The position numbers and the translations under genes were made by a program. The notes below the pieces were generated by a model. It was given only the letters and a program-made list of their open reading frames with translations, was not told the DNA's origin and did not search any database. Positions 1 to 8,537 of a stretch of 64,000 bases of DNA are shown piece after piece. Positions within the stretch are counted from its first letter, which is position 1. Each line of letters begins with the position of its first letter. Source of the DNA: Jejuia sp049889775 (GTDB taxonomy: Bacteria; Bacteroidota; Bacteroidia; Flavobacteriales; Flavobacteriaceae); assembly GCA_049889775.1 (NCBI GenBank), contig JBMHCT010000011.1, positions 248,001-312,000 of the forward strand, written 5' to 3'.

Positions 1-2
1 AA

Positions 3-992
3 GTGCCCATTGAAGCTTTAATTCCAAATAAGAAATACTTTTTCTTTTCTCATACTATAAAAAAGCAACCTTATAACAGAACCTTATTACAGGCAATACT
101 TGAGAAAAATATCGAATTGTATGACCATGAGACTATTGTAAACGACAAAGGATTTCGATTAATTGGATTTGGAAGATATGCCGGAATTGTTGGAGCATAC
201 AACGGATTTAGAGCATGGGGCTTAAAATACTATACTTGGAATTTACCAAAGGCAGGCCCACTACCAAATCAAGCAGCTTTAATTGAAGAGTTGCATAAAA
301 TTAGTCTTCCAAATATCAAAATATTATTGACGGGTAGTGGAAAGGTAGCCAAAGGTGCTCAAGAAATGTTAGATGCGATGCACATTAAATCGGTTTCTAC
401 TGAAGATTATTTAAATAAATATTTTGATGAACCTGTGTATTGTAAAATTGATGTCTTGGATTACAACAAACGCCTCGACGGAACAGAAGTTAACGATGTG
501 TTTGATTTTTTCAATCACCCAGAAAAATACGAATCTAGCTTTATGCGATTTGCCAAAGTAACGGACTACTACATTGCAGGACATTTTTATGGTGACGGCG
601 CACCGTATTTATATACCAGAAATGATGTAAAATCTGGTGATTTTAATATCAAGGTAGTAGCTGACATCAGTTGTGATGTTGATGGACCAGTGGCAACGAC
701 CCTTAGAGCATCAACCATTGCAGATCCTATTTATGGCTACGACCCAGAAACAGAATCTGAAATAGATTTTAAAGATGATAGGGCAATTACAGTTATGGCA
801 GTCGATAACCTCCCATGCGAACTGCCTCAAGATGCCAGCGAAGGCTTTGGTGAAATGTTTCTAGAACATGTTATTCCAGCATTTTTTGATAATGATAGAA
901 ACAGCATTCTAGAACGCGCAAAAATTACGAAAAACGGAAAGTTAACAGTATCTTTTAGTTACTTACAAGCCTATGTGGATGGTTTAGAATAA
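3..992 (+). CDS. Saccharopine dehydrogenase, LYS1-like (5' end cut by window)
   Basis: The protein is open to the left edge, so the first codon visible (GTG at 3) is an internal Val and not a start. The 329 residues resemble the NAD-dependent lysine-forming saccharopine dehydrogenase / alanine dehydrogenase superfamily: an early segment with FGRYAGIVGAYNG (around residues 56-68), a Rossmann-type stretch ILLTGSGKVAKGAQEML (around 107-123), and a late DISCDVDGPV segment, all typical of LYS1 proteins. About 60-80 N-terminal residues (the RREDK..ERR..L region) should lie upstream of the window. In cells it would interconvert saccharopine with lysine plus 2-oxoglutarate, though bacterial homologues are often unproven in substrate. 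Confidence 0.8.
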   Translation: MPIEALIPNKKYFFFSHTIKKQPYNRTLLQAILEKNIELYDHETIVNDKGFRLIGFGRYAGIVGAYNGFRAWGLKYYTWNLPKAGPLPNQAALIEELHKISLPNIKILLTGSGKVAKGAQEMLDAMHIKSVSTEDYLNKYFDEPVYCKIDVLDYNKRLDGTEVNDVFDFFNHPEKYESSFMRFAKVTDYYIAGHFYGDGAPYLYTRNDVKSGDFNIKVVADISCDVDGPVATTLRASTIADPIYGYDPETESEIDFKDDRAITVMAVDNLPCELPQDASEGFGEMFLEHVIPAFFDNDRNSILERAKITKNGKLTVSFSYLQAYVDGLE

Positions 993-1005
993 AACCCTTA
1001 AACTT

Positions 1006-3450
1006 CTATTTTACTATTTTCTTAACGGTTTTTCCGTCTTGGGTACTTATTTCTAATAAATATATTCCGGATGATAAGGACGATGCATCAATCGATAGTC
1101 TTCTACTTGAATTAAATTTTTGATTCAAAATTACACTTCCAGAAACGCTTACAAGTTTAAGGTTGATACCTCCCAAAACCGAACTGTAATTTCTTCCTAA
1201 ATCAATAGTGATTTTGTCGTTAACTGGGTTTGGATAAACTCTTATGTTATCTAAACTTTCATCAATAGCATTGGTCGATAAGCTATTATCTGTTGTAAAG
1301 GAGTTTTCGTCAAGGTCTGATCCTGCATTAAACACTCTATTTCTTTCAGTGGCTGTTGCACCTTCATAAGCGCCAATTGCAGGGTCAGAATCAGTAGTAA
1401 TACCAGCTATAAAAGTACCTCCGTTGTTATAGGATGAGGAACTTTTTAATCTGAAATCATCACTGGCTAAGTCTTGAAAATGGCTTGTTGGATTTGTTGG
1501 TAGTTGGTTGTTTTCAAGTTCAATACCATAACTTAAGGGCGCTACCGCAGCCTGAGTTGCAAACGTAGATAAGTCTGAAGAGGCAACATTGGGAGCGTTT
1601 TTGGCATTAATCTCATTTACTTTACCTGGTACCAAAATATTATTTTTTAAGTCTAGATCACGAACATGTCCTCCAGCATGGTTCCAAAACGTCAAGAAGT
1701 AATCGTAGTTCCAAAACGTATTATTGTAATAATTGATGGGTCTTGTAAGATCTCTATTTCTCGGGCCTAAGTACATTACTTGTCCTTTACTTTGGGTGGG
1801 TTGAGGTTGTCCATTACTTTGCAATCGTTTACTAGTGTAGGTATCGCCTTTAAGGTTGTATACCAAATTATGATGAGCTGTGTAGTTCTCGACGTCCTCA
1901 ATATAAAAACCAACTACTTTTTGTCTTTTATAATTAGGACTTGTATCATAGGCAGGTATACCATCCATATCATGCAGTTTATTGTATGCAAAAACACTTC
2001 CTTGTAAATTTAAAGCAGCACTTTTTCCCGTACTAGTGTACATTATAGAACCCGCATCTTCACCCATTTCCATGGCTTTAAAAAAGTCGTTATCAATAAT
2101 TTCGGCATATACAGATTCTGTAGTTCTTATATGGAATCTAGACGCTCTACCAAATGTATTTTTAGTGATTTTTGTATTATTTCCATTATTTTCAAGAGCT
2201 ACTGTAAATTGTCCCATCCAACCAATATCTTCAATAATACAGTTGTTGATTTCGGTATTGTCCGATCCTTTTAAAATAATAATTCCGCTACCCCAAGTAT
2301 GACCGATATAGGAACTTTCGAAGGTGGTGTTGTCTGAATTATTTAAAACAATGCCTTCTCTAAAAACACCATAATTTTGTCTAAAATGATATGGTAGCGT
2401 GTAAGTAAATGTGCACTTGTTAACGTTCAAATTATTTGAATTAACTACATCCATCGTTGCAGCTTTAACATGAATATTTTCAAGAGTAACATTATTAGCC
2501 CTAATACGTAAAGCATATTCACGCTTTTTAACTTCAAAAGTTTTATTATTCATGGTACCGCCTTCTGGCATATAATAAAGGGTGTTTTCCAGTCTTTTAA
2601 AAAACCATTCACCTGGATAGTCAAGAACAGAAAGATCTAAAATATAACCAAAACCTTCGGGTTGCGAATAAGCACCGCTTTGTCCCCATTTATTCCCTTG
2701 GGTTTGTCTAGAAGTGAAAGAAACTGTTCTATCTCCAGTTTTTGTAACATTACCTCCCGCTTGAGAATAGCACCAAATATTGTTTCTTAGTTTACCAATA
2801 AACCCTCTAATAATAGCCTCATTTGTAAATGAACTTGCAGGTATAATTGGTGTGCCTTCATGATCAGAAAAAGTAACTGTACCTGCCTGATTGGTTCCTG
2901 AAGGTTTGCTGGCATTCAATAAAATAGCAAAACCACTTTGCGGATTCAAAGGATCTAACATTTCAGGATTACTTCCAACGATGTAATCTGTAGTTGTTGT
3001 AATATTATTAGGATATCTCGCAATTTGCTGCATTTTCCCATCAACGAACAGCTGGGTAAACCCAGTTTGAACCTCATTTCTGTTCAATGTCATTTTATAT
3101 ATACCGCCACCATCAGAAGTCCATGCACTTGCATTAACAATATCCGCTCCAGATATAGTGACTTTGTCATTTTCAAAAGGTTTTATGGTAACATTACCTA
3201 CATTCACAGTAACCGTTTCTCTGTAGGTGCCTTTGTGAACAATAATCACGTCACCTGAGTTAACAAGATTATTACTAAAAAGATAATTAATAGTCCTGTA
3301 AGGGTTGGCGCTCGAACCTCTTCCTGTTAAAGCATTAACGCCATCAATGGAAACATGAATGTCAATTGCAAATACTTGTGATGTCATTAAAAAAAGAATC
3401 GAAATGATTACCAGTAAAGTGTTTGAATGAAAAGTAATTTTTGCTTTCAT
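1006..3450 (-). CDS. Secreted right-handed beta-helix protein with T9SS sorting domain
   Basis: An 814-residue protein with a signal peptide at residues 1-28 (ends SQVFA). Residues about 30-110 match the usual entry of a parallel beta-helix (a GSSANPYRTI segment, then DVIIVHKGTYRETV). Residues 300-640 contain many N-rich helix rungs (NNVTLENIHVKA, NTEINNCIIEDIGW). The last about 80 residues are a type A T9SS C-terminal domain starting at VYPNPVNDKITI and ending SSGIYLLEISTQDGKTVKKIVK. It is expected to be exported by Sec, then across the outer membrane by T9SS, and either attached to the surface or released. Pectate-lyase-like folds bind or cut polysaccharides; the substrate cannot be told. 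It converges with the upstream dehydrogenase across 13 bases. Confidence 0.85.
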   Translation of the reverse strand: MKAKITFHSNTLLVIISILFLMTSQVFAIDIHVSIDGVNALTGRGSSANPYRTINYLFSNNLVNSGDVIIVHKGTYRETVTVNVGNVTIKPFENDKVTISGADIVNASAWTSDGGGIYKMTLNRNEVQTGFTQLFVDGKMQQIARYPNNITTTTDYIVGSNPEMLDPLNPQSGFAILLNASKPSGTNQAGTVTFSDHEGTPIIPASSFTNEAIIRGFIGKLRNNIWCYSQAGGNVTKTGDRTVSFTSRQTQGNKWGQSGAYSQPEGFGYILDLSVLDYPGEWFFKRLENTLYYMPEGGTMNNKTFEVKKREYALRIRANNVTLENIHVKAATMDVVNSNNLNVNKCTFTYTLPYHFRQNYGVFREGIVLNNSDNTTFESSYIGHTWGSGIIILKGSDNTEINNCIIEDIGWMGQFTVALENNGNNTKITKNTFGRASRFHIRTTESVYAEIIDNDFFKAMEMGEDAGSIMYTSTGKSAALNLQGSVFAYNKLHDMDGIPAYDTSPNYKRQKVVGFYIEDVENYTAHHNLVYNLKGDTYTSKRLQSNGQPQPTQSKGQVMYLGPRNRDLTRPINYYNNTFWNYDYFLTFWNHAGGHVRDLDLKNNILVPGKVNEINAKNAPNVASSDLSTFATQAAVAPLSYGIELENNQLPTNPTSHFQDLASDDFRLKSSSSYNNGGTFIAGITTDSDPAIGAYEGATATERNRVFNAGSDLDENSFTTDNSLSTNAIDESLDNIRVYPNPVNDKITIDLGRNYSSVLGGINLKLVSVSGSVILNQKFNSSRRLSIDASSLSSGIYLLEISTQDGKTVKKIVK

Positions 3451-3648
3451 AGAATAGAATTTTGAGTAAAATTAAATTGCTAATTCTATGATAATAGCTA
3501 CAAATCCCTAAAAAAAGAACACTTCTTGATGAAAAAGGTATAAAAGTACTCCTACTTTAACTATACAAATATTATACAAAAGAGGAGATGACTTATGAAT
3601 ATGTATTATCGATTAGTTGATTTGTTTTGAGGTTGAGAAATATCAATC

Positions 3649-3741
3649 TTAAGTTCTTAAGTTATTAAATACCCAAAACCCTAAATTCAAAAAGGCACCA
3701 AATAATAAGGTAAACAACCAAGCTTCAGGATGCGAAAAAGG
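3649..3741 (-). pseudogene. Orphaned DUF1361 C-terminal remnant after the stop
   Basis: Directly after the stop codon of the DUF1361 gene, and in the same frame, 30 codons encode HPEAWLFTLLFGAFLNLGFW followed by VFNNLRT, then TAA at 3649-3651. A hydrophobic helix rich in aromatic and Gly residues in the correct frame is unlikely by chance in non-coding DNA. It reads as the natural end of the gene, cut off by one nonsense change. Confidence 0.65.
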
Positions 3742-4302
3742 TTATGCTACTATTGAAAAAATATCTTCAAATAAATACTTTGGGTTGCTTAAAATTTCCC
3801 ATGAGTTATAGCGTAAAAATCTACCTAGATAAACTCCAAAAGCAGATAGAACCAGTAAAGGTGGAATTAGGAATGAAACAACTTTTCTTTTGAGATAATG
3901 TCTTAAAGTTGTCATCATATCCAAAAAGGAAAAGTAGAAGAGTAGTAATCCGGTAAATGCAAAAGCGATTACTATTAAAATATCCAACCAAATTAGTTTT
4001 ATTTCACTTATTCTTAAATGAATTAAATCTGTTATTATGTAAGGTGCATTTGGTAAAAAAAGCAGCCAAACCCCAAACCAAAACACCAACCACAATTTGT
4101 TGACTCTGGGGAGGTTCACCAAATATGTGGTTATAGTATAGGGAATGACTGCTAAAAACAAATTCCAAACTAAAAACAAATAAAAGAAGGAATCTGCAAG
4201 TTTAATTCGTATCGTCAACAGTTTGATACTAAAGGTTATACACAAGCTTAGAATGGAAACTATTTTAAAACGTTTTATAAAAAGGTCTTTTATATTATTC
4301 AT
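3742..4302 (-). CDS. DUF1361 membrane protein, C-terminus lost to an in-frame stop
   Basis: A 186-residue multi-pass membrane protein of the DUF1361 family: hydrophobic helices spread over the whole length and the family segment LFLPNAPYIITDLIHL around residues 81-96. Function unknown. Translation ends at TAA (3742-3744), but the same frame continues for 30 family-like residues (PFSHPEAWLF..FLNLGFWVF) to a second TAA at 3649. The protein therefore seems to lack its last transmembrane segment. It is the last gene of a five-gene minus-strand operon and overlaps the preceding gene by 8 bases. It could be a fresh pseudogene, a sequencing error, or a tolerated truncation. Confidence 0.75.
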   Translation of the reverse strand: MNNIKDLFIKRFKIVSILSLCITFSIKLLTIRIKLADSFFYLFLVWNLFLAVIPYTITTYLVNLPRVNKLWLVFWFGVWLLFLPNAPYIITDLIHLRISEIKLIWLDILIVIAFAFTGLLLFYFSFLDMMTTLRHYLKRKVVSFLIPPLLVLSAFGVYLGRFLRYNSWEILSNPKYLFEDIFSIVA

Positions 4303-4666
4303 CTGAAATAAGCATTATATCTATTAATAAAAATGTGCTAATACCCAAAAGGTAGGCTGCGATATCTGTAAGTTGAAATGTGCTTCCTAAAAGTAATTTA
4401 GCAGTAAAGCTATGTTCCATACCAAGTAGGCTAAGTATATTAAGTAGTTGGAGCAACTCGATACATAGGGCAAAAAGAAATACGATTATTGCTAGCTTTA
4501 CAGCATTAACATTTATAAAACTTTTAAAAAAGCAATAGATTAGAATAACCACCAGAAAATCGCCAACAGTATGACGGATGAATCCAGTTTTTAGGAAAAT
4601 AGTGATTAGGGCTTCTATTATGAAAAGCATTATTGTTAGAAATAAATAGATTTTGTTTAACCTCAT
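4295..4666 (-). CDS. DUF2809 membrane protein
   Basis: A 123-residue protein with four predicted membrane helices. The family signature is visible: FIRHTVGDFLVVILIYCFFKSF (about residues 29-50), then ALCIELLQLLNI and a LLLGSTFQLTDIAAYLLGI end, which fits DUF2809. The function of this family is not known. Its start shares one base with the stop of the SanA-like gene upstream (position 4666), and its end overlaps DUF1361 by 8 bases, so the genes are probably translationally coupled. Confidence 0.8.
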   Translation of the reverse strand: MRLNKIYLFLTIMLFIIEALITIFLKTGFIRHTVGDFLVVILIYCFFKSFINVNAVKLAIIVFLFALCIELLQLLNILSLLGMEHSFTAKLLLGSTFQLTDIAAYLLGISTFLLIDIMLISDE

Positions 4667-5292
4667 CAGATTTTAATTTTAGGCCCGAGGTACTTCGGTT
4701 TCACATCAAAAAGAATATCTAAAGTGGCTTTAGTTCTGGCTAAGTATTCTCTAAGTTTCGTTTTTAAACCATAGCTCCCTTTCATGTCTTTTGCATTAAA
4801 GGCTATAGCATTTATATCATAATGCCTCGCTAGGAATAAGGCGCGTTCATTATGAAACTTTTGGGATATAATAGTGAATTGTGATAGACCAAAGACTTTT
4901 TTAGCTCTTACTACCGAATCTAGAGTTCTAAAACCTGCATAATCTAAATAGATTTTATTTTCAGGAATACCTCTTTTGATAAGATCGTTTTTAAAATCGG
5001 ACGGTTCATCATAGCCTTTTCTTCCATTATCACCACTTACTAAAATGTATTTTATTTTTCCAGATTTGTAGAGTAAAACGGTAGCTTCTATTCTGTACTT
5101 GTAATAAAGGTTGATGTTTCCGTGTTTGGTATATTTGCCTGCACCTAGAACGAGACCAACTCTATTAGTCTCTAAATCATCAGTATTATCAAAAATGAAG
5201 GGTTTCGCCTTATGAGTTATTACCAAGTCAACTATTAATAGAGCCACTATCACAATGATACCCAGTTTTATGAGTTTTTTAAAGAGCTTCAT
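4666..5292 (-). CDS. SanA/YdcF-like DUF218 membrane-anchored protein
   Basis: 208 residues with one N-terminal membrane helix (about 8-27) and a DUF218 / SanA-type domain on the outer side: LVLGAGKYTKHG, YILVSGDNGRKGYDEP, YLDYAGFRTLDSVVRAKKVFG, and FTIISQKFHNERALFLA. In E. coli SanA affects envelope permeability to vancomycin; the biochemical activity remains uncertain. It overlaps the preceding gene by 14 bases and the following gene by one base, within a five-gene operon of membrane proteins, consistent with an envelope role. Confidence 0.85.
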   Translation of the reverse strand: MKLFKKLIKLGIIVIVALLIVDLVITHKAKPFIFDNTDDLETNRVGLVLGAGKYTKHGNINLYYKYRIEATVLLYKSGKIKYILVSGDNGRKGYDEPSDFKNDLIKRGIPENKIYLDYAGFRTLDSVVRAKKVFGLSQFTIISQKFHNERALFLARHYDINAIAFNAKDMKGSYGLKTKLREYLARTKATLDILFDVKPKYLGPKIKI

Positions 5293-5671
5293 TTAATTCT
5301 GTTTTAGGTGATTTGATAATCCAACTCCAAGATTTTAGCAACGTAAAAAAGGCGGAGGATATAAATGCTACGATAGTTGTGTCGAAATTAGATGTTAGTA
5401 TAACCAGGAAACAAACTCCAAAAAGTGCAACAGCATAAAATGGAAAACAGTTGTTATATATCGTTTTAAAAGCAGTTTTTTCATTTTTAGCCCAGTAGAA
5501 TGGAGCAATAGTTAAACAGATGGTAAACATACAGCACAAAAAAATCGGAATTAGGGATAGGAACATGTAAGGAATGGCATCAAGAGGTAATTCTATTTCT
5601 GTTAGAATAATACTCCAAAAGATAACAAAGGATAATGCGGTAGACTTTAATAGCGTTGAAGGTGTATCCAT
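5279..5671 (-). CDS. Unknown four-helix membrane protein
   Basis: 130 residues with four hydrophobic stretches (about residues 10-26, 33-57, 75-95 and 97-117). I do not recognise the family. It is tightly packed: two bases after the DUF4173 gene and overlapping the SanA-like gene by 14 bases, so it is almost certainly expressed. No catalytic motif is seen. Confidence 0.65.
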   Translation of the reverse strand: MDTPSTLLKSTALSFVIFWSIILTEIELPLDAIPYMFLSLIPIFLCCMFTICLTIAPFYWAKNEKTAFKTIYNNCFPFYAVALFGVCFLVILTSNFDTTIVAFISSAFFTLLKSWSWIIKSPKTELNEAL

Positions 5672-5673
5672 GA

Positions 5674-7053
5674 TTATTTAATTCTGTAAGTGTCAAATTG
5701 AGATTCCTGCCATGAGTTATCCTTCAGTTTTAGTACGTAGGTTTTATATTTTTGTTCTATGGCTAAGGTTTGTTCTAGTTCTAAATCATTTTCATCTAGA
5801 TAATTTTTAAGAATAAAGGTGTTGTTGTTTGATAGTTCAATCAGGTAATTGAAATCCATAGATTTAGCATAATTCAAATTGTATGTTGTGATTAAGCTGT
5901 CCCAGTTTAAAGCGCACGATACTATTAGTATAGCGAAAGCCGTTACGGTATTAATTCTGAATAAATACCATAAGTTTTTCAGGTGTTTTACCTTAATAAA
6001 AGTGGTTGTTAAGCCAATAACGGTAAGTAATAAGTAAACCAAAACACCAATGCGCTTGTAGGTTAATCCAAAGTTGTAGATGTACATAATATCCTTTATA
6101 ACAATGTTTATAACAAGAACTGCATTAAGTAGCATCCAAGTATAGGCTACCAGCTTTAGATTTTTATTCTTATTGTAGAAGTTCAAATCCCCTCGAAAGA
6201 AATATAAGATGATAATAATGGCAATAATAATGGAGGCTATCAATGCATTTATGCCATTGTGAACTTGACTGGAAAGTTCAGGTGCGCTTGAATTGACAGA
6301 GTTGATTAAGTAGCTAACATCTGTAATTAGAAAAAGAACGATTAGAAAATTAAGAGCCGTTATTAAAACAAAACCAAGTTGATGCTCTTTTTTTAAATAC
6401 TCATTTTCAAAATGAGCTTTAAGGAACAAGCTATTCCCTATTTGCAAATCTTTTGTAGTAGCGGGGTTTACAATAACAGGTTTAGAAATGTTGTAAAATA
6501 AATAGTAACCACAAAAAGCTACTAAAACCCATTGCAAGTTGATAAAAGAAAAATCAATACTATTGATTAAATCACTAAACATGGGGTTGCCATTTTTATA
6601 TAATGCGATAAAAATGATAAGGACTATTAAAGGAATTCCAATAAGTTTTGTGAGGTGCAAGTAGTCTATCTTTTTTTTTGGCTCCACTTTTTGCGTTGCT
6701 TCATGAATATCAAAATTTCTATGAAAGAAACCTGCAATGAATGAGTACAAACCATTGAGCCAATTCACATAAATGGATGAGTTTTGTGTTGATACTTGAC
6801 CAACAAGTGTAACAAATGCGATGGCATTAGCTACAATAGCCAAAGCGTTGTTGTATGCAAATATTGAAATTGCCGAAATTGTATAAAGTAGTGTGTATGC
6901 AATAGTTGTTTTTTGAAGAAATGCCTTTTTATTGTGAATTAATAGAACGATTATAGAAAATAGACTAAATACCGAAAGATTTAAGCCAATACTTTGTTTA
7001 TGAAAAAGCGTGCTGAATAAAAGGGCTCCAATAATTAATAAAATATGTTTCAT
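5674..7053 (-). CDS. DUF4173 multi-pass membrane protein
   Basis: 459 residues with about eleven hydrophobic helices. The opening (LLFSTLFHKQSIGLNLSVF) and the later QVHNGINALIASIIIAIII and YTWMLLNAVLVINIVIKDI segments are typical of DUF4173 proteins. A soluble C-terminal tail of about 60 residues follows the last helix. Function unknown. It is the first gene of the minus-strand operon 7053-3742. In related genomes such proteins sit beside small regulators, but no regulator is fused here. Confidence 0.75.
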   Translation of the reverse strand: MKHILLIIGALLFSTLFHKQSIGLNLSVFSLFSIIVLLIHNKKAFLQKTTIAYTLLYTISAISIFAYNNALAIVANAIAFVTLVGQVSTQNSSIYVNWLNGLYSFIAGFFHRNFDIHEATQKVEPKKKIDYLHLTKLIGIPLIVLIIFIALYKNGNPMFSDLINSIDFSFINLQWVLVAFCGYYLFYNISKPVIVNPATTKDLQIGNSLFLKAHFENEYLKKEHQLGFVLITALNFLIVLFLITDVSYLINSVNSSAPELSSQVHNGINALIASIIIAIIIILYFFRGDLNFYNKNKNLKLVAYTWMLLNAVLVINIVIKDIMYIYNFGLTYKRIGVLVYLLLTVIGLTTTFIKVKHLKNLWYLFRINTVTAFAILIVSCALNWDSLITTYNLNYAKSMDFNYLIELSNNNTFILKNYLDENDLELEQTLAIEQKYKTYVLKLKDNSWQESQFDTYRIK

Positions 7054-7150
7054 TTGTTTTTAGTTTTAAAGTATTTGAAATAGTAAATTATGTGAGTTGT
7101 ATGATTAAGATGTTTTTGATTAGTTTCTTTAATATATCTTCAATGATTAC

Positions 7151-7924
7151 CTAGATTTGAATTGCCCTAGCGTTAATTGCGTAGCGAATAATTAGATGTT
7201 CCTCTTTTATCATTTTTTCTGACCTAGAATACTCCGTAAATACAGATTTGTAGAAACGTTGCAACGGAAATCCACCATGTTTTAAAACCTTCCAGTGATA
7301 AAGCCAAACCATACAAGTTGTTCCAGTCATTAAAATTCTATGAAAATATCTACTGAAAATTTTATTTAGCGAAGACTTGGTTTTGTAAAATTGCCCTAAT
7401 GTGTAAGACTGAAAATTTATGTGCATCTCTTCATCTAAAAGAATTTGATTACATATTGCTTTTAATGTTTTTGAATTGCTACACTCTTTAAGGGCTATGT
7501 AATACACTGAAGCAATTATTTCAGCGGTTAAGAGTACGATAATCGAATTTTCAAGAGAAGCTAATTTTCTTAAACCTCTAAAAACATCATCAATCCAATG
7601 GCTTTTAATTCTGGATATATTATTAGTTTTCATTAGTTTAGAAAGGACTAGTGCGTGCTTTTGTTCTTCTTTAATAAATAACTTTATAGTCTCCAAGTAA
7701 GTTTGGTCACCAATTTTTTTAGCAAATGCAATGAGATGTTTACCTTCTGAGTTTTCTCCCTTTTGAAATTGCTGAATTGAGCTACTAATAATTCTAATTT
7801 CATGAGGAGTTAATTTTTCTTCTCCATCCCAAAAAATATCGTCAAAGTGATTTTCATTGTTTTTAAAGTAGTTCAACCAGTATTGAAATTTATTTTGCGG
7901 TGGTATTTGTTGTTGTGTTTTCAT
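7151..7924 (-). CDS. Ferritin-like di-iron four-helix protein
   Basis: 257 residues with the four metal-ligand positions of a ferritin-like bundle: E60 in SEGKHL, E87xxH90 in KEEQKH, E135 in LLTAEII, and E165xxH168 in DEEMH. The N-terminal 30 residues and a basic C-terminal 60 residues flank the bundle. It is likely an oxidase, peroxidase or iron-handling protein; the substrate is unknown. A 19-bp palindrome lies 14 bases upstream of its ATG. The same palindrome precedes the operon that encodes the neighbouring winged-helix regulator, so the two are probably co-regulated. It lies 47 bases downstream of that regulator, on the same strand. Confidence 0.75.
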   Translation of the reverse strand: MKTQQQIPPQNKFQYWLNYFKNNENHFDDIFWDGEEKLTPHEIRIISSSIQQFQKGENSEGKHLIAFAKKIGDQTYLETIKLFIKEEQKHALVLSKLMKTNNISRIKSHWIDDVFRGLRKLASLENSIIVLLTAEIIASVYYIALKECSNSKTLKAICNQILLDEEMHINFQSYTLGQFYKTKSSLNKIFSRYFHRILMTGTTCMVWLYHWKVLKHGGFPLQRFYKSVFTEYSRSEKMIKEEHLIIRYAINARAIQI

Positions 7925-7937
7925 GTTAAATTTAAAG

Positions 7938-7956
7938 TACTTTGAATTTCAAAGTA
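7938..7956. promoter_or_regulatory. Palindromic operator upstream of the ferritin-like gene
   Basis: TACTTTGAATTTCAAAGTA is a perfect 19-bp inverted repeat around a central T (7947), 14 bases before the ATG of the ferritin-like gene. A near-identical copy is at 9157-9175. It is probably the binding site of the winged-helix protein encoded at 7972-8268 (inference). Confidence 0.65.
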
Positions 7957-7971
7957 AATTGATAAAAAATT

Positions 7972-8268
7972 TTATTTCTGTTTATTTATTATAGCTTCAA
8001 GAGCATCTATGTGTTTTTTAAATGCTGCTCTACCCAATTTAGTAGTAGAGTAGCGGGTATTAGGTTTTCGTCCAATAAATTGTTTTTCTACTTTTATATA
8101 TTCTGCCTTTTCCAAGGCTTTTGTATGGCTTGCCAAATTGCCGTCTGTGGCACCCAAAAGTTCTTTCAACATATTAAAATCTGCATACTCATTCACCATA
8201 AGGACGGACATGATGCCTAATCTAATCCGGTGGTCAAATAACTTATTTATGTTGTTTATGATACTCAT
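7972..8268 (-). CDS. Small winged-helix transcription regulator
   Basis: 98 residues forming a single winged-helix domain: KLFDHRIRLGIMSVLMVNEYADF, then helix-turn-helix NMLKELLGATDGNLASHTKAL, then wing EKQFIGRKPNTRYSTTKLGRAAF. This matches the small MarR/ArsR-related HTH_34 group that often lies beside membrane proteins in Flavobacteriaceae. There is no cysteine metal site, so the signal is unknown. It is the third gene of an operon with the 203-residue and 60-residue membrane proteins. The palindrome at 9157-9175 before that operon suggests autoregulation. Confidence 0.85.
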   Translation of the reverse strand: MSIINNINKLFDHRIRLGIMSVLMVNEYADFNMLKELLGATDGNLASHTKALEKAEYIKVEKQFIGRKPNTRYSTTKLGRAAFKKHIDALEAIINKQK

Positions 8269-8273
8269 ACTAT

Positions 8274-8291
8274 TTCCTGCGAAAGCAGGAA
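8274..8291. repeat. Short palindromic repeat TTCCTGC-GAAA-GCAGGAA
   Basis: A perfect 7-bp stem with a GAAA loop between the small membrane protein and the winged-helix gene. The sequence type (cctgcgaaagcagga) is one I recall as a widely scattered short palindrome in Flavobacteriaceae genomes. It lacks a U-tract on the transcribed strand, so it is more likely a repeat or processing hairpin than a terminator. Confidence 0.55.
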
Positions 8292-8304
8292 TCTATTATA
8301 TTTT

Positions 8305-8487
8305 TTATTCACAAAATAATATCCAATAACCAAAACATAACACTGGCAAAAGAGATAACAATCTTAATAGCTTATTGGATGAGTGCCTTTTTATAAATTT
8401 ATAGATAACAAAACTCACCAATATTGGAGTTCCAAAAACTATCAAATAAAACAAAGCAACCACCAAATAAAATGCAATATTTTCCAA
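8305..8487 (-). CDS. Small two-helix membrane protein
   Basis: 60 residues starting at TTG (8487), which lies two codons after an in-frame stop. There are two hydrophobic helices (about 5-29 and 40-58) separated by a basic loop (IKRHSSNKLLR). I do not recognise the family. Its place in a minus-strand run between the 203-residue membrane protein and the winged-helix regulator, with the same orientation and short gaps, supports it being a real operon member. Confidence 0.55.
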   Translation of the reverse strand: MENIAFYLVVALFYLIVFGTPILVSFVIYKFIKRHSSNKLLRLLSLLPVLCFGYWILFCE

Positions 8488-8537
8488 ATTTTAGATTAGA
8501 TATTTATAAGTTTTTCAACACTAATACTGCAAACTTC

